From: Sphingobium sp. WTD-1
GTDB lineage: Bacteria; Pseudomonadota; Alphaproteobacteria; Sphingomonadales; Sphingomonadaceae
Length of the DNA: 64,000 nucleotides
Assembly: GCF_030128825.1 (NCBI RefSeq)
Contig: NZ_CP119127.1
Coordinates: 2,294,001 to 2,358,000, forward strand
Reading direction: 5' to 3'
Shown here: positions 17,600 to 26,501 of the stretch, one piece after another
Layout: each line of letters opens with the position of its first letter
How positions within the stretch are numbered: position 1 is the stretch's first letter
Notes under the pieces: model-generated
The model's database searches: none
The model's input: the letters and a program-made list of their open reading frames with translations, nothing else
Told to the model about the DNA's origin: nothing
Made by a program: the position numbers and the translations under genes

Positions 17600-17872
17600 A
17601 TGGCGCAAATTTTGACCGCAATCTATCTGCTGATGATGCTGGCCGGGGGCTGGCGGCTGTTCGGCCTCGGCTGGCCGCTCTGGGTGAAGGCGCTGGTGGC
17701 GATCGGGCTGGTCTGCCCCCTGCCACTGCTGGTGCTGCTGCCGGGCATGTTGCATCCTGAGCGGCCCTTCGCCGACATGCTCCGCATGATCGGCTTCGTG
17801 ATGATGGGATGTGGTGCGCTCTGCCTGATTGGCGGCCTGTCCGCTGCCCGGCTGCGGGCGCGCCGGAGATGA
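17600..17872 (+). CDS. Small membrane protein preceding trmD
   Basis: A 90-residue protein with three hydrophobic segments (about 4-22, 27-48, 62-82) and a basic C-terminus, LRARRR. I recognise no family. Its stop overlaps the trmD start (ATGA), so trmD translation may depend on it. It could also be the last member of the insertion that separates rimM from trmD. Confidence 0.65.
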   Translation: MAQILTAIYLLMMLAGGWRLFGLGWPLWVKALVAIGLVCPLPLLVLLPGMLHPERPFADMLRMIGFVMMGCGALCLIGGLSAARLRARRR

Positions 17873-18606
17873 GCTTTGCGGCCCAGATCCTGACCCTCTA
17901 TCCCGAGATGTTTCCGGGGCCTCTGGGCGTGTCGCTCGCGGGGCGTGCGCTGGCCGAAGGGAAATGGACGTGCGATCCGATCCAGATGCGCAGCTTTGCC
18001 ACCGACAAGCATCGCACCGTCGACGATACGCCGGCGGGGGGCGGGGCGGGCATGGTGCTGAAGCCCGACATATTGGCGCTGGGCATCGACCATGCGCTGG
18101 CGCAGCGGCCTGACCTGCCGATCCTGGCGATGACGCCGCGCGGCACGCCGATCACCCAGGCGCGGATCCGGGCGCTGGCGGACGGTCCCGGCGTGACGCT
18201 GCTGTGCGGGCGGTTCGAGGGCTTTGACGAACGGATTTTCGATGCCCGGCCGATTGAGCAGATATCGATGGGCGACATCATTCTGTCCGGCGGGGAAATG
18301 GGCGCGCTGATGCTGCTGGATGCTTGCATCCGCCTGCTTCCCGGTGTAATGGGCGCCGCTTCCAGCGGTATCGAGGAATCCTTTGAAACGGGGCTTCTTG
18401 AATATCCGCATTATACCCGACCGGTTGAATGGGAGGGGCGCAGGATTCCCGAAGTGTTGCGATCGGGGGATCATGCGAAGATCGCTGCCTGGCGGAAACA
18501 ACAGGCGGAGGCAGATACACGGCTAAGGCGGCCGGACCTTTGGGAACGTCATATCGGCGTTCGGGACCAGTCGCCCTCTGGTGCGCAACGCGAAAATAAG
18601 GACTAA
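17869..18606 (+). CDS. trmD: tRNA (guanine-37-N1)-methyltransferase
   Basis: TrmD methylates G37 of tRNAs with SAM and prevents +1 frameshifting. The 245-residue protein opens with [18 protein letters not shown] and carries the SPOUT trefoil-knot signatures [13 protein letters not shown] and [37 protein letters not shown] is also typical. It starts within the stop of the preceding small gene and ends five bases before rplS. The usual neighbour, rimM, is 2.5 kb upstream. Confidence 0.97.
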   Translation: MSFAAQILTLYPEMFPGPLGVSLAGRALAEGKWTCDPIQMRSFATDKHRTVDDTPAGGGAGMVLKPDILALGIDHALAQRPDLPILAMTPRGTPITQARIRALADGPGVTLLCGRFEGFDERIFDARPIEQISMGDIILSGGEMGALMLLDACIRLLPGVMGAASSGIEESFETGLLEYPHYTRPVEWEGRRIPEVLRSGDHAKIAAWRKQQAEADTRLRRPDLWERHIGVRDQSPSGAQRENKD

Positions 18607-18611
18607 GTTAC

Positions 18612-18980
18612 ATGAACTTGATCCAGCAGATCGAGGCCGAGAACATTGCCGCCCTGGCCAAGGAAATCCCTGATTTCCGTCCCGGTGACACCCTGCGCGT
18701 CGGCGTGAAGGTCATCGAAGGCGAGCGCAGCCGCGTTCAGAACTATGAAGGCGTTTGCATTGCCCGTTCCAACAAGGGCATGGGCAGCAACTTCACCGTT
18801 CGCAAGATTTCGTTCGGCGAAGGCGTTGAGCGCGTATTCCCGCTCTATTCGCCCAACCTCGATTCGATCACCGTCGTCCGTCGTGGCGTCGTGCGTCGTG
18901 CGAAGCTCTATTATCTGCGCGGCCGCACCGGCAAGCGCGCGCGCATCGCCGAACGTCGCGATACGCGTACCGAAGGTTAA
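18612..18980 (+). CDS. rplS: 50S ribosomal protein L19
   Basis: L19 lies at the 30S-50S interface. The 122-residue product is full length and canonical: [40 protein letters not shown] and [20 protein letters not shown]. It is the last gene of the ffh-rpsP-rimM-trmD-rplS block and is followed by a strong hairpin terminator. Confidence 0.98.
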   Translation: MNLIQQIEAENIAALAKEIPDFRPGDTLRVGVKVIEGERSRVQNYEGVCIARSNKGMGSNFTVRKISFGEGVERVFPLYSPNLDSITVVRRGVVRRAKLYYLRGRTGKRARIAERRDTRTEG

Positions 18981-19019
18981 TCCTTCAAAAACTGTTCTTG
19001 ACAGTTGTAAAAATGAAAC

Positions 19020-19054
19020 AGGCGGCGGCCCCGGGGGCTGCCGCCTTTTTCTTT
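19020..19054 (+). terminator. Rho-independent terminator after rplS
   Basis: AGGCGGC (19020-19026) pairs with GCCGCCT (19040-19046), and the stem extends inward through the GC-rich centre. A T-run (TTTTTCTTT) follows directly. It closes the translation operon. A smaller AACTGT/ACAGTT inverted repeat lies just upstream at 18990-19006. Confidence 0.9.
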
Positions 19055-19318
19055 GTGTTACAATCATTTGACATATGATTTGGCAGCCATGTTGTTCGCA
19101 TGTGCGAAGCGATTTTTTGCGACTGCGTGAAATCCATTTCTGCCATGGCGGTTTTATGTCAGCCTAACGTTTCCAGTCGTTGCTGAATATGTCTGCGTCC
19201 AGATCCTGTGGATTTGGCGAGCGGCATACTTCGCCTGAAAAAAAGGAAAGATAAGGGACAAATAAGAGAAATAATATCTGGGAGAGGCTCCACACATAAA
19301 AATATTAGGGGGCATTTC
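19055..19318 (+). other. Intergenic region before the TonB receptor gene
   Basis: About 260 AT-richer bases lie between the rplS terminator and the receptor start. A TTGACA at 19068-19073 lacks a matching -10. The final AGGGGG ribosome site is shared with the receptor gene at the left edge of the window. No small gene is evident. Confidence 0.4.
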
Positions 19319-21796
19319 ATGAAGTATACGGGTTTGACGTCTCGTGCTGCGATTGCTGTTGCAATCTGTTCTTCTGTTCCCGTTTTTGCGCAGGATAGCG
19401 TGCCGCAGGCCGCTGCTGTCGATCAAGGCGCCGCGATCATCGTGACCGGTACGCGAGCCACCGGCGTGACGGCTGCCGAAAGTGCCGCGCCGATCAAGGT
19501 GATTGACAGCGCCGCACTGGAGAAGGTGGGCCAGCCCAACCTCAATCAGGTGCTGACGCAGCTCGTCCCTTCCTTCACCGCTGAAGCCTTTGGCGGCGAT
19601 ACCGCCAACCTGACCCTGTCGGCGCGCCTGCGCGGCCTCAGCCCGAACCATGCATTGGTGCTGGTCAACGGTAAGCGCCGCCATGGCACCGCCAACCTGC
19701 ATGTGTTGAGCGGCCCCTATCAGGGCGGTGCTTCGCCTGACCTCGACATGATCCCGCCCGGTGCGATCGGCCGCATCGAAGTGCTGGAGGATGGTGCCGC
19801 GGCCCAATATGGTTCCGATGCGATCGCCGGCGTCATCAACATCATCCTGAAGGATGACAAGGACAGCATTTCGGGCAGCTTTACCGGCGGCCAATATTAT
19901 GAAGGTGACGGCACGACCTATTCGGGCAGCATCACCTTTGCGCCGAAGCTGGACGAGGACAGCTATCTCAACTTCACCATGTTCCATCGCTATCATGGCT
20001 TCTCGCAGCGGGGCGGCGTCGACTCGCGCATCTACAATGCGGATGGCAGCCTGCGCGACGATCTGGGCGATGCGCATGAGGCGATGGCGGCGATCGGCCT
20101 GCCCAATGCGCCTTACACCAACCGGATTGTCGGTGACTCGCGCTCGAAGCTGACCACCATCTTCTACAATGCCGGCCACGACTTTGGCGGCGTCGAGCTT
20201 TATGCCTTCGGCAGCTATGGTCATCGCGATGCCAGCGCTTATGAAAATTATCGTCAGCCCTGGCGCGTCACGCGCTCCAACACGCTGGGTGTGGCGGGCG
20301 AGGATCTGCTGGTCAGCGTCACCGGCTTCAATCCGCGCGAGGCGATCAAGGAAGATGATTTCTCGAACACGGCGGGCCTGAAGGGCGAAGCCGGCGGCTT
20401 CCGGTGGGATATCAGCACCACCTATGGCCAGGATTATATGAAGCTCTACACGCTGGATTCGGCGAACCGGACCCTGTTCATCAACACCGGTTATACCCCG
20501 TCCAACTTCTATGACGGCTTCCTCAAGGCGTCGGAATGGACCAACAATCTGGACATCGCCAAGGAAATCGACGCTGGTCTCGCCTCGCCGATCAACCTGG
20601 CCTTTGGCGCGGAATATCGCGAAAACACATTCACGATCGGGCAGGGCAATTTCGAGGCGACCTATTTCGAAGGGGGCCAATCCTATCCCGGCTTCCTTGC
20701 CACCGATGCCGGCAAGCACAAACGGCATAACGTGGCCGGCTATGGTGACATTGCGATCAACCCGATCGAGATGTGGAAGATCGACGGCGCGGTCCGCGTC
20801 GAGGATTATAGCGACTTCGGCACAAAATGGACCTGGAAGGTCACGACCCGCGTCGACCTGTCCGACCAGTTCGCGGTTCGCGGCACGATCAGCACCGGTT
20901 TCCGCGCGCCCTCGCTGCTCGAATCCTATTATTCGGCGACCAATGTCGGTCCGACGACCGCCTATGTGCAGTTGCCGCCCAACTCCGATGCCGCCAAACT
21001 GCTGGGCTATGATAATCTGAAGCCGGAGACGTCGAAGAATCTCAGCCTGGGCCTGGTCATTCGTCCGGTCGATAAGCTGAACATCACGATCGACGCCTAT
21101 CAGGTGAAGATGAAGAACCGGATCGTCGGCACGGGGTCGATCGTCGGTCTGACTGGCGGTGAAGTGACCAACCAGGCGGTGCTCGACGCCATTGCCGCCC
21201 ATGGCAATGTGCTTGATCCCTATGTGCTGGAAGTCGGCGATGCCGGCGTCAACCTGTTCACCAACGGCGCGGACACCCGCACCCGCGGCGTCGATGTGAC
21301 GGCCAGCTATCCGACCCCGATCGGCGAGGGCAATATCCTCTGGTCGCTGTCGGCCAACTATAACGAGACCAAGATCACCAAGCTGCGGATCGACGAGGAT
21401 CTCTATGCCGCGGACGCGCGCAGCGTGCTGGAAAATGCGTCGCCCAAGTATAAGATCATCACCGGCGCGCTGTTCACCCTGGGCGGCTTCAGCCTCAACC
21501 TGCGCGAGACCTTCTATGGCAAGTCGTCGCAGGTGGTGATCTATAATGGCACCACGCCGACAGTGAAGGTGGGCGCGGCCGCGATCACCGATCTGGAAGC
21601 AAGCTATGACCTCACCAAGGCGGTCACGCTGACAGTGGGTGCGAACAACCTGTTCGACAAGAAGGCGGACACTGTGCCTAATGGCGCGGACGGCCTGCCG
21701 ATCGATGGTGGCGCGGTGCTCGATGCGCCGGTCACCTTCTCGCCCTATGGCATCAATGGCGGCTACTGGTATGGCCGCGTCAGCTTCAAATTCTGA
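19319..21796 (+). CDS. TonB-dependent outer-membrane receptor
   Basis: A complete 825-residue receptor: signal peptide (cleavage after VFAQ), TonB box-like GAAIIVTGTR, and plug domain at about 55-180 (LRGLSPNHALVLVNGKRRHG, then IEVLEDGAAAQYGSDAIAGV). A 22-strand barrel follows, with the late motif RGTISTGFRAPSLLES and a C-terminal GRVSFKF ending in Phe as needed for BAM assembly. It imports an unknown ligand with ExbBD-TonB energy. Start ATG 19319 is chosen for its signal peptide and the AGGGGG site. Substrate-pointing neighbours are absent. Confidence 0.95.
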   Translation: MKYTGLTSRAAIAVAICSSVPVFAQDSVPQAAAVDQGAAIIVTGTRATGVTAAESAAPIKVIDSAALEKVGQPNLNQVLTQLVPSFTAEAFGGDTANLTLSARLRGLSPNHALVLVNGKRRHGTANLHVLSGPYQGGASPDLDMIPPGAIGRIEVLEDGAAAQYGSDAIAGVINIILKDDKDSISGSFTGGQYYEGDGTTYSGSITFAPKLDEDSYLNFTMFHRYHGFSQRGGVDSRIYNADGSLRDDLGDAHEAMAAIGLPNAPYTNRIVGDSRSKLTTIFYNAGHDFGGVELYAFGSYGHRDASAYENYRQPWRVTRSNTLGVAGEDLLVSVTGFNPREAIKEDDFSNTAGLKGEAGGFRWDISTTYGQDYMKLYTLDSANRTLFINTGYTPSNFYDGFLKASEWTNNLDIAKEIDAGLASPINLAFGAEYRENTFTIGQGNFEATYFEGGQSYPGFLATDAGKHKRHNVAGYGDIAINPIEMWKIDGAVRVEDYSDFGTKWTWKVTTRVDLSDQFAVRGTISTGFRAPSLLESYYSATNVGPTTAYVQLPPNSDAAKLLGYDNLKPETSKNLSLGLVIRPVDKLNITIDAYQVKMKNRIVGTGSIVGLTGGEVTNQAVLDAIAAHGNVLDPYVLEVGDAGVNLFTNGADTRTRGVDVTASYPTPIGEGNILWSLSANYNETKITKLRIDEDLYAADARSVLENASPKYKIITGALFTLGGFSLNLRETFYGKSSQVVIYNGTTPTVKVGAAAITDLEASYDLTKAVTLTVGANNLFDKKADTVPNGADGLPIDGGAVLDAPVTFSPYGINGGYWYGRVSFKF

Positions 21797-21868
21797 GGTT
21801 GAACGGGGATCGCCGGGCTTTTGCCTGGCGGTCCCTTCTCTTTGAAAAGGGGCGATATCTCGTTAGAT

Positions 21869-22408
21869 ATGCGACCGATGAGCGCACTTCTTCCTACGCT
21901 GACCCACCGCCTTGCGACGCTGGCCGATGAGCCGGCGCTTTCCCGACTGATGACGGCCGCGATCGATGCGTTGCAGTCTGCCTTCCTGACGCCCGAGCAG
22001 GTGAAGGCCAGCCATGGCTTCATGGGGCTGGACAGCCGGCTGATCGCGGATGGCACCTATTTTCTGATCCAGGATGGCGATGTGATCGCCGGATGCGGCG
22101 GCTGGAGCCGGCGCGCCACCGCCTATGGCGGCAATCACAGCGCAGGCCGCGATGACCGGATGCTCGATCCCGCGACCGATGCGGCGAAGGTGCGGGCGAT
22201 GTACACTCATCCCGACCATGTCCGCAAAGGCGTCGGCACGCTGATCCTGTCGCTATGCGAGCAGGCGGCGCAGGTGGAAGGTTTCACCGCGCTCGAACTG
22301 TCGGCGACAATGGCTGGCGTGCCGCTCTATCGGAGTTTCGGCTTTGTCGATGTCCGCCCATTTGAGGATAATGGCGTGCCATTGATCCTGATGCGCAAGA
22401 CAATCTGA
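21869..22408 (+). CDS. GNAT-family N-acetyltransferase
   Basis: A 179-residue acetyltransferase. The acetyl-CoA loop is seen as MYTHPDHVRKGVGTLIL (Q/RxxGxG/A-type motif A), followed by LELSATMAGVPLYRSFGF, the usual C-terminal strand-helix-strand. The substrate is unknown. ATG 21869 gives the normal length, with a second ATG nine bases on (21878); neither has a strong ribosome site. It converges with the MHS transporter gene, leaving one base between stops. Confidence 0.85.
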   Translation: MRPMSALLPTLTHRLATLADEPALSRLMTAAIDALQSAFLTPEQVKASHGFMGLDSRLIADGTYFLIQDGDVIAGCGGWSRRATAYGGNHSAGRDDRMLDPATDAAKVRAMYTHPDHVRKGVGTLILSLCEQAAQVEGFTALELSATMAGVPLYRSFGFVDVRPFEDNGVPLILMRKTI

Positions 22409-22409
22409 T

Positions 22410-23681
22410 TCAGGTGCGGCTGGTCCACCACAGGCCGGCGAGACTGATGAGCGCGGCTGCCGACATGTAGAGGCCAACCCATGCCACACCCTGCGCGCCG
22501 ATCAACCAGGTGGCGACGATCGGCGCCAGCGCGCCGCCCAATATGCCGCCCAGGTTGAAGGCGAAGGAGGCGCCGGTATAGCGCAACTGGATCGGGAAGA
22601 GGGCGGGCAGATAGGCGCCGAGCGGGCCGTAGATGAAGCCCATCACGAACAAGGCGAGGCTGAGCGCGACGAAGATCGGCAGCAGCGCCGTAGTGCCGAT
22701 CAGCGGGCCGAAGACGATGCCCATCAACAGCGTGCCGGCGCAGCCCCAGGCGAGGACACGGGTGGGGCTGCTCCTGTCCGACCACCAGCCGGCGATCACG
22801 ATGCTGAGCGCCATGAACATGATGGCGCCAAGCTGGATCGCGAGGAAGATTTCCCGATCGATCTTGAGCGCGGTGGTGCCATAGCCCAGCGCGAAGGCGG
22901 TCGCGATATAATAGACGGCGAAGCAGGCGGCGCAGGCGAAGGTGCCGGCGATGGCCGCGCCCAGATGGGTCGAGAGCAGGGTGGCAAGCGGCACGGTCGG
23001 CGGGGGCGCTTCCTGCTGCGCGGCGGCAAATTCGGGCGTCTCGGTGAGCTTGAGGCGGACCCAGAGGCCGAGGATCACGAGGACCGAACTGCCCAGGAAC
23101 GGCAGGCGCCAGCCCCAGGCAAAGAATTCCGAATCGGTCAGGAAGGCGCCGAGCAGCAGGAAGAGGCCATTGGCGGCGATGAAGCCGACCGGGGCGCCCA
23201 GTTGCGGGAACATGCCGAAGCGGGCGCGCCAGCCTTCGGGTGCATTCTCGACCGCCAGCAGCGCCGCGCCGCCCCATTCGCCACCCAGGCCAAAGCCCTG
23301 ACCGAAGCGCAGCACGCACAGGATCAGCGGCGCCCAGAAGCCGATCATGAGATAGGTTGGCAGGAAGCCGATCAGCAATGTGCAGCCACCCATCAGCATC
23401 AGTGAGGTGACGAGCGTCGCCTTGCGGCCGATGCGGTCGCCATAATGGCCGAAGACGGCAGCGCCCAGGGGCCGGGCGAGGAAGGCGAGGGCGAGGCTGC
23501 CATAGGAGGCCATCAACTGTGCCGAGGGCGAGGAGGCCGGGAAGAAGAGCGAGGGGAAGATCAGGCTGGCGGCGGTGGCGTAGATGTAGAAGTCGTAAAA
23601 TTCGACCGCCGTGCCGATGAGGCTCGCTGCCAGCACCCGCTTATGCAGCCACATTGCGCCCATGCCGCTCGTCTGTGTCAC
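22410..23681 (-). CDS. MHS-family MFS transporter (metabolite:H+ symporter)
   Basis: A 423-residue, 12-helix importer. IGTAVEFYDFYIYATAASLIFPSLFF at the first helix and GLGGEWGGAALLAVENAP near residue 150 are hallmarks of the metabolite:H+ symporter group (relatives of ShiA, KgtP, ProP). FGHYGDRIGRKATL is the MFS motif A after helix 2. Organic acids, shikimate or betaine are possible substrates. The gene is preceded by a palindromic repeat. Confidence 0.92.
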   Translation of the reverse strand: MTQTSGMGAMWLHKRVLAASLIGTAVEFYDFYIYATAASLIFPSLFFPASSPSAQLMASYGSLALAFLARPLGAAVFGHYGDRIGRKATLVTSLMLMGGCTLLIGFLPTYLMIGFWAPLILCVLRFGQGFGLGGEWGGAALLAVENAPEGWRARFGMFPQLGAPVGFIAANGLFLLLGAFLTDSEFFAWGWRLPFLGSSVLVILGLWVRLKLTETPEFAAAQQEAPPPTVPLATLLSTHLGAAIAGTFACAACFAVYYIATAFALGYGTTALKIDREIFLAIQLGAIMFMALSIVIAGWWSDRSSPTRVLAWGCAGTLLMGIVFGPLIGTTALLPIFVALSLALFVMGFIYGPLGAYLPALFPIQLRYTGASFAFNLGGILGGALAPIVATWLIGAQGVAWVGLYMSAAALISLAGLWWTSRT

Positions 23682-23701
23682 GTCTTCTCGCCCCCTTTGG
23701 C

Positions 23702-23780
23702 GTCATGCCAGCGAAGGCTGGCATCTCTCTTCTTCCACATGTCTGAAGAAAAATGAGATCCCAGCCTTCGCTGGGATGAC
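23702..23780. repeat. Paired inverted intergenic repeat (GTCATSCCAGCGAAGGCTGG type)
   Basis: Two arms, GTCATGCCAGCGAAGGCTGG (23702-) and its reverse-complement-like partner ending CTTCGCTGGGATGAC (to 23780), flank about 27 bases. Each arm is itself a hairpin (TGCCAGC/GCTGGCA). This design is that of REP/BIME-like elements found between genes in many proteobacteria. It lies between the start of the MHS gene and the end of the RNA methyltransferase gene. Confidence 0.8.
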
Positions 23781-23781
23781 T

Positions 23782-24582
23782 TTATGATGTCTTTCGTTTC
23801 TGGTTCAGCAGCTCATAGGCCATGACCGCCGTCGCGACCGCGGCGTTGAGGCTGTCGGCCTTGCCCAGCATCGGCATCTTCACCAGCTGGTCGCATTCGG
23901 CCTCATAGCTTTCGGGCAGGCCCTGCGCCTCATTGCCGACCAGCAGGAAGCTGGGGCTCTGATAATTGGGTTCCTGATAATCCTGGGTCGCTTTCAGGCT
24001 GGTGCCGATCAGTTCGCCCGGCCCCTGGCGCAGCCAGTGCATGAATTCGCCCCAGCGCGCCTGGGTGATCGACTGGGTGAAGAGGGCGCCCATGCTGGCG
24101 CGCACCGATTCGACCGAGAAGGGGTCGACGCAATCGTCGATCAGGATGAGGCCGCCGGCACCGACCGCGTCACCGGTGCGCAATATGGTGCCGAGATTGC
24201 CGGGATCGCGCAGCGACTGGGCGACGATCCAGATGTCGGCGGTGTTGCGATCGAGCTTTTCCAGCGGGGTCAGCCGGTCGCGATAGACGCCGACCACGGC
24301 CTGGGCATTATCCTTGCCGCTGATCTTGGACAGGATGTCGGGCGTGGTTTCGATCACGTCGCCGCCGTCCGCCTCGATCGCGTCGATCAGGTCGAGCGCG
24401 AGCGGGTGGGTGGAGCCGGCATGGAAGAGCATTTCGGGCAGCACGCCTTCCTCGCGTGCTTCGGTCAGGATGCGCAGCCCTTCGGCCAGGAACAGCCCTT
24501 CGGCCTTGCGATATTTCTTTTCGCGCAGCGAGCGCACGCGCTTGACCAGCGGGTTGGAAAAACCGGTGATTTCGCGTGCCAC
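23782..24582 (-). CDS. TrmH/SpoU-family RNA 2'-O-methyltransferase
   Basis: A 266-residue SPOUT methyltransferase with an N-terminal L30e-like substrate-binding domain (FSNPLVKRVRSLREKKYRK, GLFLAEGLRILTEA). The knot motifs are DPGNLGTILRTGDAVGAGG (motif 1), LLVGNEAQGLPESY (motif 2) and SLNAAVATAVMAYELL (motif 3). Members methylate ribose in rRNA or tRNA with SAM; the exact target (for example 23S G2251 versus tRNA) cannot be settled. Confidence 0.92.
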   Translation of the reverse strand: MAREITGFSNPLVKRVRSLREKKYRKAEGLFLAEGLRILTEAREEGVLPEMLFHAGSTHPLALDLIDAIEADGGDVIETTPDILSKISGKDNAQAVVGVYRDRLTPLEKLDRNTADIWIVAQSLRDPGNLGTILRTGDAVGAGGLILIDDCVDPFSVESVRASMGALFTQSITQARWGEFMHWLRQGPGELIGTSLKATQDYQEPNYQSPSFLLVGNEAQGLPESYEAECDQLVKMPMLGKADSLNAAVATAVMAYELLNQKRKTS

Positions 24583-24670
24583 GTTCTGCGTCCTGCCTTG
24601 TGGTCCGCGACCAGTGCGGACGAAGCGGCCTCTCTATCGAGGGAATGGGAAAAAGGACAGCCTTTCGGTG

Positions 24671-25666
24671 TCAGTCGGGCTGGGCGGCGTCCGTTTTCGC
24701 GATGGCAACGCGATTGCGACCGCCATGCTTGGCGGCATAAAGGGCAATGTCGGCGGCGGCGAGCCAGGCTTTGCTGTCGAGCCGGTCCTGGGCGATCTCG
24801 GCAATGCCGAAGCTGGCGGTGACGCGCAGCGGCGGGTCATGGGGGATGTCGAGCGTCGCGATGGCATCGCAGAAACGCTGGGCCGCTACGCCAGCCTCTG
24901 TCGCGCGGGTTTCGGGGAGCAGCACGCCGAACTCCTCACCGCCCAACCGGCCTAGCATGTCGTTCGGGCGTTTGGTCCGTTCGCAGCAGGCCGCGATTTC
25001 CCGGATCACGACATCGCCGGCCGGGTGGCCATGGGTATCGTTGACCCGCTTGAAATGGTCGATGTCGAAGAGCAGCAGGCTGGCCGGGCGCGCATAGCGC
25101 CGGAAGAGGGCGATATGCTTGTCCATTTCCGCCACGAAGGCGCGGCGGGTGAGGGCGCCGCTCAGATGATCGCGCTCGGCGATCCGGCGCAGTTCCAGTT
25201 GTTCGACCACCAGCGCGGCGAGATTTTCGAGGATGGCGATCTGGCCGGGATCAAATTCGCGGGGCACGGTATCGATCGCGCAGAGGGTGCCGACATTATA
25301 ACCGTCGGGCGTCGCCAGCGGGACGCCGGCATAGCTGCGGATATTGGGATCGCCGGTGACCAGCGGATTGCTGCTGAACCGCTGGTCGGAGCAGGCATTG
25401 GGGACGACCACCGGCACACGGTCACGGATGGTGTGGTTGCAGAAGGCAATGTCGCGCGGGGTCTCGACCGTGTCGATGCCGGTGCGCGACTTGAACCACT
25501 GACGATCGCTATCGATCAGCGCGACGACCGATATCGGCACGCCCAGGATCGACCGGACAAGCTGGGTGATGCGGTCAAAGGCGGGTTCGGCCGGCGTGTC
25601 GAGGATTTCGTAGCGCCCGAGCGCGGCCAGGCGACCGGCTTCGTCGTTCAATTTCGTGTCGAGCAT
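24671..25666 (-). CDS. GAF-GGDEF diguanylate cyclase
   Basis: A 331-residue soluble protein: a GAF sensor domain at about 20-160 (starting RLAALGRYEILDTPAEPAFD), then a GGDEF domain at about 170-325 with LLFDIDHFKRVNDTHGHPAGD and the active-site GGEEF. An RxxD inhibitory site (RPND) lies five residues before GGEEF, so the enzyme is predicted to make c-di-GMP and to be product-inhibited. No EAL domain is present. Confidence 0.93.
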   Translation of the reverse strand: MLDTKLNDEAGRLAALGRYEILDTPAEPAFDRITQLVRSILGVPISVVALIDSDRQWFKSRTGIDTVETPRDIAFCNHTIRDRVPVVVPNACSDQRFSSNPLVTGDPNIRSYAGVPLATPDGYNVGTLCAIDTVPREFDPGQIAILENLAALVVEQLELRRIAERDHLSGALTRRAFVAEMDKHIALFRRYARPASLLLFDIDHFKRVNDTHGHPAGDVVIREIAACCERTKRPNDMLGRLGGEEFGVLLPETRATEAGVAAQRFCDAIATLDIPHDPPLRVTASFGIAEIAQDRLDSKAWLAAADIALYAAKHGGRNRVAIAKTDAAQPD

Positions 25667-25805
25667 GGCGCCTATCCACTTGAACTGGCGGCGAATGCTG
25701 CCTCCCGATCAGCGATCGCCCTGTTCTGCAAGATGGGACGCCAGATCGGAGACGTCAATGTCGGGATGCGTGTCTGTTGCGGCAACGGGACCGTTGGTCG
25801 CGTGC

Positions 25806-26078
25806 CTATTCCTCGCCGAACTTGTCTTCGACCAGGGTGACCAGTTGATGCAGGCTGTCATGTGCATCGGGGCCGGCGGCGCTGATGATGATGCTGTCGC
25901 CCATGGCGGCGCCGAGCATCATCAGGCCCATGATCGATGTGCCGGTGACTTCGCTGCCATCCTTGCTGACGGTAATCTGGGCGGGCAGGCCGCTGGCCAG
26001 GGTGACGAATTTCGCGCTGGCGCGGGCGTGGAGGCCGCGCTTGTTGCTGATCCTGACTTCCCGGCTGATATCATTCAT
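25806..26078 (-). CDS. ptsH: Phosphocarrier protein HPr
   Basis: The 90-residue protein carries the phosphohistidine motif NKRGLHARASAKF (His17) and a regulatory serine in TGTSIMGLMML (Ser48), the target of HprK. It is the last gene of the chvI-chvG-hprK-rapZ-EIIA-HPr operon and overlaps the EIIA gene by four bases. Alphaproteobacteria use this incomplete PTS for regulation rather than sugar uptake; EI is not in the window. Confidence 0.95.
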   Translation of the reverse strand: MNDISREVRISNKRGLHARASAKFVTLASGLPAQITVSKDGSEVTGTSIMGLMMLGAAMGDSIIISAAGPDAHDSLHQLVTLVEDKFGEE

Positions 26079-26479
26079 GAGGTGCTGCCCAGCAATTCCG
26101 ACGCGACGCTGATATATTTCTGGCCTGCTTCGCGGGCAGCGGCGACGGCGGCGCGCACGTCCATCACCTTGCGGGCGCTTTCCAGGCGAATGAGCATGGG
26201 CAGGTTGATGCCTGCAATCACCTCGATCTCGCCGGCCTTGAGCAGCGATATGGCGAGGTTGGAGGGGGTGCCACCGAACAGGTCGGTCAGCAGGATGACG
26301 CCGGCGCCGTCATTGACGCGCGCGACCGCCGCCGCGATGTCCGCGCGGCGCAGTTCCATGTCATCCTCCGGCCCGATGCAGATCGTTTCGATCTGCTGTT
26401 GAGGTCCCACGACATGTTCCATGGCCACGACGAATTCCGTCGCAAGCGACCCATGGGTGACGAGTACGAGTCCGATCAT
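26075..26479 (-). CDS. PTS EIIA component, mannose (ManX) family
   Basis: A 134-residue regulatory EIIA. The phospho-accepting histidine is His9 in LVLVTHGSLA, and the family motif LLTDLFGGTPSN is near residue 70. There is no EIIB/C partner in the operon, so it should signal rather than transport. ATG 26479 is chosen because it starts the conserved MIGLVLVTHG; the longer frame from 26635 would overlap rapZ. It overlaps ptsH by four bases. Confidence 0.93.
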   Translation of the reverse strand: MIGLVLVTHGSLATEFVVAMEHVVGPQQQIETICIGPEDDMELRRADIAAAVARVNDGAGVILLTDLFGGTPSNLAISLLKAGEIEVIAGINLPMLIRLESARKVMDVRAAVAAAREAGQKYISVASELLGSTS

Positions 26480-26501
26480 CTGCTTCCGCGGCCCACCTTT
26501 T

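Noticed and set aside
19154..21202. A 682-codon open frame antisense to the TonB receptor
   Set aside because: It mirrors the coding frame and has no signal, domain or ribosome site.
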